In this document: positions 8,167 through 16,770 of the stretch, piece after piece
Layout of the letters: every line of letters begins with the position of its first letter
Position numbering within the stretch: the stretch's first letter is position 1
Assembly (NCBI RefSeq): GCF_013106755.1
Contig: NZ_WHPF01000003.1
Span: 62,001-126,000, forward strand
Source: Limnovirga soli
Lineage (GTDB): Bacteria > Bacteroidota > Bacteroidia > Chitinophagales > Chitinophagaceae
DNA: 64,000 nt
Direction of reading: 5' to 3'
Program-made: the position numbers and the translations under genes
Notes under the pieces: generated by a model
Seen by the model: the letters and a program-made list of their open reading frames with translations, nothing else
Database searches by the model: none
Told to the model about the DNA's origin: nothing

Positions 8167-8565
8167 CTATTTTACAATAGCTACCACTTTGGCACCTGCT
8201 TTTTTTGCACTTTGCATTACCCTGAAAACCTCGCCATAATAGCTGGAAGTATCTGCATTTACCACAACTGAAGGCGTATCGGTAAATACACGCTGCTTTA
8301 AAACTTCGGCTTTTAAAATGGTATCTATCTGGTTAATATTTATTAGTTGCTGGCCAAGGTAAAGCTGCTGGTTTTTATCAATGGAAATAACAATATTCTG
8401 TTTGGCCTTGGTATCTTTTTTGCCCGATGGATTATTTACCTTAACAATATTTGGATTAGCCAGTGTTGATACAATCAGAAAAAAGAACAACAGTATAAAC
8501 AAGATATCGTTCAACGAACCTGCATGTAGTTCACCATGTGATTTTAGCCTTCTGTTCAGTTTCAT
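8167..8565 (-). CDS. ExbD/TolR-type biopolymer transport protein
   Basis: 132 residues with one N-terminal membrane helix at about 18-38, preceded by SLNDILFILLFFFLIVSTL, in which Asp20 is the expected proton-carrying acidic residue. The rest is a periplasmic domain. ExbD works with ExbB to energise TonB, or as TolR with TolQ. The partner ExbB-type gene lies directly upstream on the same strand, 113 bp away. A second exbD or a tonB gene, common in such operons, is not present. Confidence 0.85.
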   Translation of the reverse strand: MKLNRRLKSHGELHAGSLNDILFILLFFFLIVSTLANPNIVKVNNPSGKKDTKAKQNIVISIDKNQQLYLGQQLININQIDTILKAEVLKQRVFTDTPSVVVNADTSSYYGEVFRVMQSAKKAGAKVVAIVK

Positions 8566-8609
8566 TTTCTATATTGTTTTACCTGAATTTTGTTGATGTT
8601 TGTTTTGCC

Positions 8610-8628
8610 GTACAAGTGAGTGACACAA
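8610..8628 (-). repeat. Interspersed intergenic repeat, copy 5 (family C)
   Basis: Variant core GTACAAGTGAGTGACACAA, identical in inner sequence to copy 32 at the far end of the window. It lies between the exbB and exbD genes, which read the same way, so it is likely transcribed within that operon. Confidence 0.75.
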
Positions 8629-8678
8629 CCGGGATGCCATGAAATACTTTTGCCCGGGCACTGAAAAAAACTCTCTTC

Positions 8679-9371
8679 TTATCTGGTAGGTTCCTGTAAA
8701 ATATCTACAAACTCGTTGCTGGCAATCTCCATTTTATTAATGGTTTTATTTATTTGGGTATTTAAAAAATTGTAAGCTACATAGGCCAGCAAACCAATAA
8801 TTAAGCCCGATGCAGAAGTAACCATTTTAGTATAAATACCACCAGCTATAGATGCTGGTGTAAAATCTCCTGTTGAGTTGATGGTATAAAACAATTGCAG
8901 CATACCAAAAATGGTTCCTAAAAACCCAATCATAGGTGCAATACCATACACCAATGATAGCACACTCAGGTTGCGTTCCATTTTGTAAATTTCCAGATTG
9001 CCCACACTTTCCATACTTTTTTCAATAGCATCAATGGGTTTGCCAATACGTTGCAGGCCTTTATCAATAATGCGGGCAACGGGGTTATCGGTATTTTTGG
9101 CCAGGTTGCGGGCCGCTACCAAATTGCCGGTAACAATATTGTCGCGAATAATATTCATAAAATTGGCATCTATTTTAGATGCTTTGCTAATCGCAATCAA
9201 TCTTTCAAAAAACACAAAAATTGTTGCGGCAAACAGCAGATATAGCGGATACATTAACCATCCGCCACGATCCAGTAAACTTAACAGATTAAAGCTTTCT
9301 GCCACTTTTTGTGCGCCATTTAGTGCATTTGTTGCCACGCTGGTATCAGCTACCTGTAATAAAAATCCCAT
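8679..9371 (-). CDS. ExbB/TolQ/MotA-type proton channel protein
   Basis: 230 residues. One membrane helix near 38-58 (MYPLYLLFAATIFVFFERLI region), a cytoplasmic stretch, then two helices at about 128-150 (YGIAPMIGFLGTIFGMLQLF) and 170-200 (KMVTSASGLIIGLLAYVAYN). The GFLGTIFGM segment is the signature of the MotA/TolQ/ExbB family. With the ExbD-type protein it should form the inner-membrane proton channel that drives TonB-dependent uptake or Tol-type envelope work. Confidence 0.9.
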   Translation of the reverse strand: MGFLLQVADTSVATNALNGAQKVAESFNLLSLLDRGGWLMYPLYLLFAATIFVFFERLIAISKASKIDANFMNIIRDNIVTGNLVAARNLAKNTDNPVARIIDKGLQRIGKPIDAIEKSMESVGNLEIYKMERNLSVLSLVYGIAPMIGFLGTIFGMLQLFYTINSTGDFTPASIAGGIYTKMVTSASGLIIGLLAYVAYNFLNTQINKTINKMEIASNEFVDILQEPTR

Positions 9372-9518
9372 GCTTTTGATTTTATGTTTTGCTAAAGTAT
9401 GCTTAAGTACAAAACAACGGTTATGCTGTGTATAAATTATAGGCTAAGGGCTATTTTATGAAACATTTTGCACAAAAGCCCTATATTAGCCGGGCAGCAG
9501 ATAATTCAATCAGGCTTT

Positions 9519-9539
9519 ACTTGCGTCGCACTCTTGTAC
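9519..9539 (+). repeat. Interspersed intergenic repeat, copy 6 (family A)
   Basis: A well-preserved forward copy. The left box is TAGCCGGGC at about 9487-9495, the centre is GGCTTTACTTGCGTCGCAC plus TCTTGTACTG, and the right box is GGGCGGCA. It lies in the divergent gap upstream of the exbB-type gene. Confidence 0.93.
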
Positions 9540-9639
9540 TGCAAATCATTGGGCGGCACAAAATTCTGCTTGGTAAATACCCTCCCTTGGGTATAGTATA
9601 AATTGGCTGTTTCTATATTTTGCCAAAAATTATTTTATC

Positions 9640-11235
9640 ATGAGAAAATATATGCTGCTTTGTATGGCTGGCACAATGCTTAGCTTCACAGGCTTTAGTC
9701 AGCAGGTGTCTAAAGAAGGTACCAACGAAATTTCAAAAAAAGCCAATAAAGGCTATTTGTACGAGCCTACAATTAATGAGGCGGCCAATCAAATGAACTT
9801 AACCTATGTTACCAAAGCATCAGGTAAAACCGCCAAATTTGAAACCTATAAATTCGATCTTGACTTTAATTTTAAAGGCATGGACGAAAGCGAGCAACCC
9901 CTGGAAAAACTAAAAGGTTACCGCGCAGATAAAGGCGAAGAATGGGAAATGAATGCAGTAAGTGTCGAGAAAAACCTGATGGGTACCCTGGTGTTACGCA
10001 GAAAACTTATTAAGAAAAAATGGAACTGGTTTTGGGGTGGTTACGATATAAAAGTGGAAAACAAAGAAAAGTTAAAACCCAAATCAGAAGATGGTAATAA
10101 ATTTTTCTATCTCTCTCATGCCGAGCAAAATGAATCGGGTAGTGTTATTATTGTTGCCGGTGAAAAAGGCGATAGCAAAGATCCCCTGCGCCAATATAAA
10201 AAAATACATGTTCTGCGTTACGATGCAGACCTTAACCAGCTGGCCGATAAAGTAATTGAGTTTACCTACCCGCAAATGATTGCAGCTATCAACACAGATG
10301 ATGCCGACGAAGATGCTGAAGTGGATGAAGATGTAGCCATATTATTTGCACCGATGGGTGGTAAGGGCATGAGTAAAACTGCCGATCCCAATGCAGGCAA
10401 TTATACCTATGTTCGGGTATCGCCAGCTGCAGAGGTAAAACAAAGGGTAGCCGTATCCTCCAATCATGGCATTTTCGATGGCTCATTCGTAAGCATGGGC
10501 GATGCCATGTTGATTTACGGCCCTGCCAATGATAATAAAACAGACTACTTAAACGAAAAGCAGGCCGATGATCAGTTTAAAGCCAAAAATTTCCAAATGG
10601 TAAGAATTGAAAATGGTAATGTGGCTTTTGTAACCAGTACACCAATTGCCGAATTTGAGAAAAAGGCGCAAAACCCTCCTTCACAAAAAAAATCTCCTGA
10701 CTACAGGGGTAGAAAATTCAGGGTTTCGCAGGTAATACAAACTTCCAATGGCGATATGCTGATAGCCGGCCAAAATTATGAAACTGGCGGGGGCATTATG
10801 GCCAACCGTTCTGCAGGTACAGAATACACCGATATTATTATGTTGCATTTCGATAACAAGGGTAATTTAAAAGGGCAATACGGTGTACGTCGTGAGGAGA
10901 ACGATAAAGACGCTAAAATGGCCCCCAACATGCAAATGCTGGAAGAAAGTAAAGATGGCAAAGGCCTTTACTGGGTTATCATGGAAATGAAAGGCCTAAA
11001 GGCCGAAAAAGAACTGGGCGATAGTAAATACAAGTTTCTGTTGTATCCAAATGTTGCCAAAGTAAATCTGGGTACAGCCACCATTGGCGATTTTGTGCAA
11101 CTGGGCCAGGGCAAAAGCGATTACTATGTAAATAATAAATATCCCTTGCTTCCCATAGGCAAAGGACAAATTGTATTTCTGGGCGAAAATAAAAGTGGTA
11201 AAACCCTGTGGTTTGCCAAAATGCCATTAGATTAA
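9640..11235 (+). CDS. Secreted protein of unknown function
   Basis: 531 residues that I do not recognise. Residues 1-20 form a signal peptide (MRKYMLLCMAGTMLSFTGFS, then QQ). The mature protein is soluble-looking, rich in Lys and Asp, with blocks such as DFNFKGMDESEQPLEKLKG, VLRRKLIKKKWNWFWGGYDI and QVIQTSNGDMLIAGQNYETGG. The later half has repeated strand-like segments ending in a polar turn, which could be a beta-propeller, but this is a guess. It is a single-gene unit with its own terminator, flanked by repeat copies 6 and 7. Confidence 0.8.
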   Translation: MRKYMLLCMAGTMLSFTGFSQQVSKEGTNEISKKANKGYLYEPTINEAANQMNLTYVTKASGKTAKFETYKFDLDFNFKGMDESEQPLEKLKGYRADKGEEWEMNAVSVEKNLMGTLVLRRKLIKKKWNWFWGGYDIKVENKEKLKPKSEDGNKFFYLSHAEQNESGSVIIVAGEKGDSKDPLRQYKKIHVLRYDADLNQLADKVIEFTYPQMIAAINTDDADEDAEVDEDVAILFAPMGGKGMSKTADPNAGNYTYVRVSPAAEVKQRVAVSSNHGIFDGSFVSMGDAMLIYGPANDNKTDYLNEKQADDQFKAKNFQMVRIENGNVAFVTSTPIAEFEKKAQNPPSQKKSPDYRGRKFRVSQVIQTSNGDMLIAGQNYETGGGIMANRSAGTEYTDIIMLHFDNKGNLKGQYGVRREENDKDAKMAPNMQMLEESKDGKGLYWVIMEMKGLKAEKELGDSKYKFLLYPNVAKVNLGTATIGDFVQLGQGKSDYYVNNKYPLLPIGKGQIVFLGENKSGKTLWFAKMPLD

Positions 11236-11258
11236 TCAACTAAGGTTTGGCCAAAGCT

Positions 11259-11293
11259 AAAACCGTCTCAACATTGTTTGGGGCGGTTTTTTT
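11259..11293 (+). terminator. Intrinsic terminator after the secreted protein gene
   Basis: AAAACCGTC pairs with GGCGGTTTT (one G-T pair) around a loop of about 13 bases, and seven more T residues follow. It lies 24 bp after the stop at 11235. Confidence 0.75.
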
Positions 11294-11348
11294 ATTAGGT
11301 AATTAGCAAAGTTTTATAAGCCAGGCTTTTGTAGCTAATGGCAACTAT

Positions 11349-11369
11349 ACTTGCGTCGCACTCTTGTAC
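11349..11369 (+). repeat. Interspersed intergenic repeat, copy 7 (family A)
   Basis: Forward copy in the convergent gap before the SPFH gene. The left box is AAGCCAGGC and the right end is ACGCAGCTTTCAACAGCC, a good match to the extended right box. Confidence 0.92.
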
Positions 11370-11433
11370 TGTTGAAGCTAAACGCAGCTTTCAACAGCCA
11401 ATATATATACCACCAGCATTACAGCTGTCGCAT

Positions 11434-11463
11434 AAAAAAGCCGGTTAACATGTAACCGGCTTT
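11434..11463 (-). terminator. Intrinsic terminator of the SPFH gene
   Basis: GCCGGTTA (11440-11447) and TAACCGGC (11453-11460) form a perfect stem with a five-base loop, extended by A/T pairs. On the minus strand a run of T follows, so it terminates the gene ending at 11479; the structure could also act from the plus side. Confidence 0.8.
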
Positions 11464-11478
11464 ATAATTAGCTTTCAA

Positions 11479-12435
11479 TTATTTTTTTATGATTGGGCTA
11501 TCATCTTCTTTTTCCATTTTAACCATGCCCATAATTTGTTTCATGGTTTTTTGCATGCCATCGGGGCTGCCATCAAGAAACATAATATTGCCTTTACCAA
11601 ATTCTGCAAAGTTTTTAATAGCTTCTGTCCACATACTAAACAAAATAACATTTGTATCAAGGTTAGCCTGTTTCATTTGCTCAGCAGCCTGGCTCATACC
11701 CTTGGCTACTTCCTCGCGGAACAGTGCCACACCCTGGCCACGTAAACGGGCAGCTTCTCTTTCAGCTTCGGCAGCAATTTTAATAGCATTACCTTCTGCT
11801 TCTGCACCTTTTGTTTTGGTAATCAGTAAAGCCTGTCCTTCATTTTCGGCAGCAGCTTTCAGGTTATTACTGGCCACTACCCGGCTCATACTTTCCATGA
11901 TTTGCTGGTCAAAAGTAATGTCGTTGATTTGCAAATCCTGTAAATGATAGCCCCACTCTTGCAAAGAATGGTCAATTTGTTCTTTTACATACTCAACAAT
12001 TTCGCGGCGCTGCAATAAAATTTCTGCCTGTTTTTTGGTAGCCACAAATGCACGAATAGAACCTTCTACGGTTCTTATCAATGCCTGCATAAGGTCTTTA
12101 TCAGTAATAAACTTGAAAGCAACATTTTTAATACTTTCCTCGTCCTGATTAATTACTGAATAAAGTAGCATGCTTTTAAAATACACATTTGCCTGATCTA
12201 CCGTTACCGCCTGAAATTCCAGTTCAACAGAACGGTTTTGAATACTAACCCTTTTATAAATCTGCTCAATAAAAGGTATTTTAAATCCAAGTCCCGGTCT
12301 TAAAATACGCTGGTATTTCCCAAACATGGTAATAACCGCAATAGTACCCTGGTTAACGGTAACCAAACCGCTAAAAATGATAAAAATGACAGCAACAATC
12401 CAGAGGTTGCCAAAAATAAAATCCAAGATATTCAT
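11479..12435 (-). CDS. SPFH/band 7 (stomatin-like) membrane protein
   Basis: 318 residues. An N-terminal membrane segment (about 8-26) is followed by the band 7 domain (VNQGTIAVITMFGKYQRIL, RPGLGFKIPFIEQIYKRVS, SVELEFQAVTVDQANV) up to about 200, then an Ala/Glu-rich coiled coil (about 210-265) typical of SPFH oligomers. The family builds large membrane cages or scaffolds and in bacteria often accompanies membrane proteases. No NfeD-type partner is adjacent. It lies 71 bp downstream of pepT on the same strand, counting from the pepT side of the unit they are back to back in the same direction. Confidence 0.9.
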   Translation of the reverse strand: MNILDFIFGNLWIVAVIFIIFSGLVTVNQGTIAVITMFGKYQRILRPGLGFKIPFIEQIYKRVSIQNRSVELEFQAVTVDQANVYFKSMLLYSVINQDEESIKNVAFKFITDKDLMQALIRTVEGSIRAFVATKKQAEILLQRREIVEYVKEQIDHSLQEWGYHLQDLQINDITFDQQIMESMSRVVASNNLKAAAENEGQALLITKTKGAEAEGNAIKIAAEAEREAARLRGQGVALFREEVAKGMSQAAEQMKQANLDTNVILFSMWTEAIKNFAEFGKGNIMFLDGSPDGMQKTMKQIMGMVKMEKEDDSPIIKK

Positions 12436-12506
12436 GTCTTTAATTTTTTTGAAAGATAAGCATATAACTTACAATCAAATGGTAAAATAAAAACTGTTTT
12501 TATAGT

Positions 12507-13754
12507 TTATATAGTTTTTTGTTCCCACACCTGTACCAGATTAACCAATACCTCCACAGCTTTTTCCATGTCTTTAACGCCAATCCATTCATGTTTGCTG
12601 TGTATGGCCTGCATACCGGTAAAAATATTGGGGCAGGGCAGGCCCATAAAACTAAGCCGGCTACCATCTGTGCCGCCTCTTATTGGTTCATTGCGTAGTG
12701 CCAGTCCGGCTTGTTCATAGGCCATAGCAGCATAGGCAGATGCCTGTGGATGTAGGTCAAGAATTTCTTTCATATTGCGGTATTGTTCCCAAACCTCAAA
12801 ATCCATAGAAGCTTTGGGGTGTTTTTGCAATACTTCACGGGCAATACTTTCTAATCTGTGCTCGTGCTGGCTAAGGTTGGCTGTTATAAAATCGCGAACA
12901 ATAAATTCTATAGTTGCTTTTTCGGCCAGGCCGTTTATGGCTACCGGGTGTACAAAACCTGCTCTGCCATTGGTGGTTTCCGGACTAAACTCATTTTTTG
13001 GTAAAGCGGCTACTATTTCTCCGGCAATTTTTATGGCATTTACCAGTATATCTTTTGCATAACCGGGGTGTGCAATTACGCCATGTACCGTAATGCGGGC
13101 ACCATCGGCGCTAAATGTTTCATCTTCAAAAGTACCAGCTTCACCACCGTCTAATGTATAACAGTAGCTGGCACCAATTTTAGCAATATCAATTTTAGCA
13201 GTTCCTTGTCCTACTTCTTCATCGGGGGTAAAAATTATTTTAATAGTACCATGAACTATTTGTGGATTATTTACCAGATAATTAGCCATATCCATAATAA
13301 TAGCTACTCCACTTTTGTCATCGGCACCCAATAGGGTTAATCCGCTGGCCGTAATTATATCGTGGCCAATATGTGTGGTTAAATAGGGATATTTTGCCGT
13401 AGTGATCACTTGTGTAGTATCATCAGGTAATACGATGTCTTCTCCGCTGTATTGCCGGTGCAGTATGGGTTTTACATTGGTGCCACTGCAATCCGGTGCA
13501 GTATCAACATGGCTGCAAAAGGCAATTACCGGTACTTGTTTTTTTGAGGTGGCAGGTATGGTAGCATATACATAACCATATTCATCAGTATATGCATCAC
13601 TTAGGCCGATGGCCAATAATTCTGCAGCAAGTATGTTGCTTAGATTTTTTTGCTTTTCTGTAGTTGGGTGTGTATTGGCTGTAGGATCGCTTTGTGTATC
13701 TATCTGAACATAACGCATAAAACGTTCTGTAACAGTATGGGCGTATGCTTGCAT
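12507..13754 (-). CDS. pepT: Peptidase T (tripeptide aminopeptidase)
   Basis: 415 residues, full length for M20B peptidase T, a dizinc cytoplasmic enzyme that trims the N-terminal residue of tripeptides. Seen motifs: FCSHVDTAPD (metal His and the base-activating Asp), LLGADDKSGVAI (bridging Asp), FTPDEEVGQGTAKID (catalytic Glu-Glu) and YTLDGGEAG. The C-terminal part has RGGTDGSRLSFMGLPCPNI and the last metal His in IHSKHEWI. The upstream divergent gap carries repeat copy 8. Confidence 0.95.
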   Translation of the reverse strand: MQAYAHTVTERFMRYVQIDTQSDPTANTHPTTEKQKNLSNILAAELLAIGLSDAYTDEYGYVYATIPATSKKQVPVIAFCSHVDTAPDCSGTNVKPILHRQYSGEDIVLPDDTTQVITTAKYPYLTTHIGHDIITASGLTLLGADDKSGVAIIMDMANYLVNNPQIVHGTIKIIFTPDEEVGQGTAKIDIAKIGASYCYTLDGGEAGTFEDETFSADGARITVHGVIAHPGYAKDILVNAIKIAGEIVAALPKNEFSPETTNGRAGFVHPVAINGLAEKATIEFIVRDFITANLSQHEHRLESIAREVLQKHPKASMDFEVWEQYRNMKEILDLHPQASAYAAMAYEQAGLALRNEPIRGGTDGSRLSFMGLPCPNIFTGMQAIHSKHEWIGVKDMEKAVEVLVNLVQVWEQKTI

Positions 13755-13887
13755 TTAAAACTTGTTTTAATAACAAAGTAAATGAATTAGGCAGATTAAC
13801 AATTGCTAAAAATACAACATAGTTATATGCACGGTTTTATTATTGCTAATGCATGGTACACATGGTTTTGGCATTTTGTACAATAGA

Positions 13888-13915
13888 GTACCGAACCCTG
13901 CAGTGTGCGACGCAA
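13888..13915 (-). repeat. Interspersed intergenic repeat, copy 8 (family A core, altered outer block)
   Basis: GTACCGAACCCTG joined to CAGTGTGCGACGCAA. The inner half is normal, while the outer half carries GAACCCTG, also seen in copy 18. This supports a modular family. It lies between pepT and the membrane-protein gene, which diverge. Confidence 0.8.
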
Positions 13916-14034
13916 CGGATGCCAGCATATGGTTATATCGCCGGGCCAATATATATAGTCATTTTAGTTTATAACAAACACATTTTATTTTTTTTGAATG
14001 ATTGTTTATATTGTGTGTAACTAAAACTACCATC

Positions 14035-14577
14035 ATGAAAAAGCTTTTACTTGGTGCCATTATTGGCGGCCTTATTCTTTTTGTATGGCAAACATTATCT
14101 AACACTGCATTAAACCTGCATGGCAGCGCATTGCAATATACCGCCAAACAAGATTCTATTCTTGATTACTTAAGTACCCAATTGCCCAGCGGACGTTATA
14201 TTTTACCCACCGTTGCCCCCGGCGCTACTATGGATGACATGGCGAAACTGGAAGAAAAAGCCATGGATAAACCATGGGCCATTATATCCTTACAAAATGC
14301 CTATCACCCAGATATGGTGATGAGTATGGTGCGTACTTTATTGGTAGATGTTATGGTGGTAGGCATGCTTTGCTGGGTGTTATTGCAAATACCCAACCGC
14401 AATAAAACAAACATATTTATCATCACTATTTCAACAGGCCTGTTGGTTTTCTTAAACGGGCTGTATACCCAATATATCTGGTACCAGGAACCCGGCATAA
14501 ATGGCCATTTAATTGATGCTTTAGCCAGTTGGGGTTTATGTGGTTTTTGGCTGTCATCCTGGCTTAGCAAAAGCTAA
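14035..14577 (+). CDS. Small membrane protein of unknown function
   Basis: 180 residues, not recognised. It has an N-terminal helix (about 3-19), a periplasmic-looking stretch of about 75 residues, then three further predicted helices at about 97-118, 124-146 and 158-177. The frame is open back to 14002, but the ATG at 14035 starts directly with MKKLLLGAIIGG, a natural N-terminal anchor, so it is preferred. It stands alone, convergent with the SlyD-type gene. Confidence 0.7.
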   Translation: MKKLLLGAIIGGLILFVWQTLSNTALNLHGSALQYTAKQDSILDYLSTQLPSGRYILPTVAPGATMDDMAKLEEKAMDKPWAIISLQNAYHPDMVMSMVRTLLVDVMVVGMLCWVLLQIPNRNKTNIFIITISTGLLVFLNGLYTQYIWYQEPGINGHLIDALASWGLCGFWLSSWLSKS

Positions 14578-14616
14578 ATTATGGTTGGCCCGGCGCTGTA
14601 TTATGCATGATGCTTT

Positions 14617-14637
14617 ACTTGCGTCGCACTCTTGTAC
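14617..14637 (+). repeat. Interspersed intergenic repeat, copy 9 (family A)
   Basis: Close to the family consensus along its whole length: left box TTGGCCCGGC (about 14584-14593), centre GCTTTACTTGCGTCGCAC, right end AACTGTTAACAGCCA (to about 14667). It lies in a convergent gap before a shared terminator. Confidence 0.93.
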
Positions 14638-14693
14638 TGTAACAAATAATGCAACTGTTAACAGCCAATAGAGCAAACTTTTTACTGGTAAAT

Positions 14694-14730
14694 AAAAAAG
14701 CCCGGCCAAATAATCAGCCGGGCTTTTTTT
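14694..14730. terminator. Bidirectional terminator between convergent genes
   Basis: GCCCGGC (14700-14706) and GCCGGGC (14717-14723), flanked by A6 on the left and T7 on the right. It can serve both the membrane-protein gene and the SlyD-type gene. Confidence 0.88.
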
Positions 14731-14743
14731 GTGTTGTATATGA

Positions 14744-15199
14744 TTAAGGCATAATAATCAAAGGCGTATCGCCGTCAATTTCTACCAGCTCAATATCAAA
14801 AACCAATTCTTTGCCAGCTAGTGGATGGTTGGCATCAAGAATTACCAATTCTTCTTTAACTTCTGCAATAACCACCGGAAAGTTTTGACCCTGGCCATCG
14901 GTCATATTCAAGGCCATGCCTACTTCTGGCTTCATATCGGCCGGGAAACGATCGATAGGAAACTCAAGAAACATTTCGTTTTGAACTGGTCCGTAAGCCT
15001 CTTCGGCTGCTATTACAAGGGTTTTCTTTTCGCCTTTTGCCATACCCAGTACGCCACTGTCAAAACCAGGAATCATCATACCTGCACCCACTTCAAATTC
15101 AAGTGGTTCGCGGCCTTCAGATGAATCGAATGTAGTGCCATCATTTAATTTTCCATGGTAGTGTACTCTTATGGTATCACCACTTTTCACTTGTCGCAT
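14744..15199 (-). CDS. FKBP-type peptidyl-prolyl isomerase, SlyD type
   Basis: 151 residues. The FKBP fold is split by an insert-in-flap (IF) chaperone domain: VHYHGKLNDGTTFDSS and MMIPGFDSGVLGM belong to the isomerase, and the middle segment EAYGPVQNEMFLEFPIDRF starts the IF domain. The C-terminus LAGKELVFDIELVEI completes the isomerase. The His/Cys-rich metal-binding tail of E. coli SlyD is missing. A CAAAAATA promoter-like box lies at 15289-15296. Confidence 0.92.
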   Translation of the reverse strand: MRQVKSGDTIRVHYHGKLNDGTTFDSSEGREPLEFEVGAGMMIPGFDSGVLGMAKGEKKTLVIAAEEAYGPVQNEMFLEFPIDRFPADMKPEVGMALNMTDGQGQNFPVVIAEVKEELVILDANHPLAGKELVFDIELVEIDGDTPLIIMP

Positions 15200-15288
15200 G
15201 TCTAAAATTTTAGTTGTTAAATTGTTGAAACAGGCGCTAACTCCATATTCGTTGTTTACCTACTGCCTGGCAGGTTATTGTAATTGTA

Positions 15289-15296
15289 CAAAAATA
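15289..15296 (-). promoter_or_regulatory. Possible -7 box for the SlyD-type gene
   Basis: CAAAAATA, the minus-strand form of TAnnTTTG, the Bacteroidota housekeeping -7 element. It would give a leader of roughly 80 bases. No clear -33 TTTG was matched. Confidence 0.3.
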
Positions 15297-15413
15297 TTCA
15301 GCAGAAACAGGTACTAAGGCTGCAATAATTTGATAAAGACAATTTGTGTAAACTATGAAAAATGAAAACCATATTCCGGCGGCAAGATAAGTTGATAATG
15401 CTTTTCGGGCAAT

Positions 15414-15421
15414 TATTTTTG
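15414..15421 (+). promoter_or_regulatory. Possible -7 box for the NamZ-family gene
   Basis: TATTTTTG matches TAnnTTTG, 26 bp before the start codon at 15447. Position and match fit a Bacteroidota promoter; no experiment supports it. Confidence 0.4.
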
Positions 15422-15446
15422 GTTAACTTTCCACGGTTAACAAATT

Positions 15447-16742
15447 ATGATGAGAAAAATGCTATGGGCTTTTTGTTTACTCGCTTTGCCTTTTATGGTT
15501 TTGGCGCAGCAGGAACCAAAAGCACAAAAACAGAAAAATAATAAGGCCACCAGGTGTATTTTACCCGGTGCCAACCAGATGGATGCATATTTACCTTTGT
15601 TAAAAGGCAAGCGGGTAGGTGTGTTTGCCAATCCCACTTCGATGGTAGATAATCGCCATTTGGTAGATACTTTGCAAAAACTGGGCATTCAAATTACCCG
15701 CATATTTGGCCCCGAACATGGGTTTAGAGGTACTGCTGATGCCGGTGAAAAAGTAAAAAATTATATAGATGCTGCTACCGGTATTCCGGTGGTTTCCCTA
15801 TATGGCGCCAAAACAAAACCCGCCGCTGCCGACCTTGACGATGTAGATATCTTATTATTTGACATTCAGGATGTGGGCGTTAGGTTTTACACTTATATAT
15901 CCTCACTGCAATATTTTATAGAAAGCGCCATTCAAAACAATTTGCCGTTGGTTATTTTAGACAGGCCCAACCCCAATGGTTTTTATGTGGATGGCCCAGT
16001 ACTGGACAGCGCCTATTCCAGTTTTATTGGTATGCAACCGGTGCCGGTTGTATATGGTATGACGATTGGCGAATATGCCCAAATGTTATTAGGTGAAAGC
16101 TGGATACACTGGAAATATGCCAAAAAACAGGATGGCAAAATTTCACTGGGTGAAGCATTGGGATTTGAAGAAGAGCGGAATAATTTTAAACTCACAGTTA
16201 TAAAGTGCAAGAATTACACCCATAAAAGTAAATACGTGTTGCCAGTAAAGCCTTCGCCCAACCTGGCCGAAATGAGTGCGATATATTGGTATCCTTCTAC
16301 CTGCTATTTTGAAGGAACGGTGTTAAGTGAAGGACGTGGCACTCCGCATCCTTTTCAGCAATTTGGGCATCCTGCATTGCCAGATACCTTATTTGCATTT
16401 ACACCTGTATCTACTGCAGGGGCGGCAGAGCCTAAGTTAAAAGATAACCTTTGTTATGGCTGGGATATTCACAACCTGCAAAGTCCCAACCATATTGCGT
16501 TGGAATGGCTGGTACAGGCCTATGCATTGTTTCCCGATAAAACTCAGTTTTTTATAAAACCTAAAAAATTTGACGCTGCCCCTCAGGATTATTTTTTTAA
16601 TAAGCTTGCGGGTAATAACCAATTAATGCAGCTGTTGGTTGCCGGAAAGTCGGCCAATGAAATAAGGCAAAGCTGGCAACCCCAATTGGCAGCTTTTAAA
16701 AAAATAAGAAAAAAATATTTGCTATATCCTGATTTTGAATAA
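15447..16742 (+). CDS. NamZ-type exo-beta-N-acetylmuramidase (DUF1343)
   Basis: 431 residues with a signal peptide (about 1-21, ending FMVLAQQ). The DUF1343 domain is plain from GKRVGVFANPTSMV, RIFGPEHGFRG, DVDILLFDIQDVGVRFYTY, LVILDRPNPNG and LSEGRGTPHPFQQFG. Characterised members (NamZ) remove terminal MurNAc from peptidoglycan fragments. In this window MurQ and an amino-sugar kinase about 25 kb away could use the product, which suggests MurNAc recovery. The C-terminal half carries the second conserved domain of the family. It ends 28 bp from a convergent gene. Confidence 0.9.
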   Translation: MMRKMLWAFCLLALPFMVLAQQEPKAQKQKNNKATRCILPGANQMDAYLPLLKGKRVGVFANPTSMVDNRHLVDTLQKLGIQITRIFGPEHGFRGTADAGEKVKNYIDAATGIPVVSLYGAKTKPAAADLDDVDILLFDIQDVGVRFYTYISSLQYFIESAIQNNLPLVILDRPNPNGFYVDGPVLDSAYSSFIGMQPVPVVYGMTIGEYAQMLLGESWIHWKYAKKQDGKISLGEALGFEEERNNFKLTVIKCKNYTHKSKYVLPVKPSPNLAEMSAIYWYPSTCYFEGTVLSEGRGTPHPFQQFGHPALPDTLFAFTPVSTAGAAEPKLKDNLCYGWDIHNLQSPNHIALEWLVQAYALFPDKTQFFIKPKKFDAAPQDYFFNKLAGNNQLMQLLVAGKSANEIRQSWQPQLAAFKKIRKKYLLYPDFE

Positions 16743-16770
16743 GCAGCTTATTTGCAGGATTGGTATGTTT

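Noticed and set aside
16743-16770. Terminator between convergent genes
   Set aside because: The 28 bp gap has no convincing stem and T-run.
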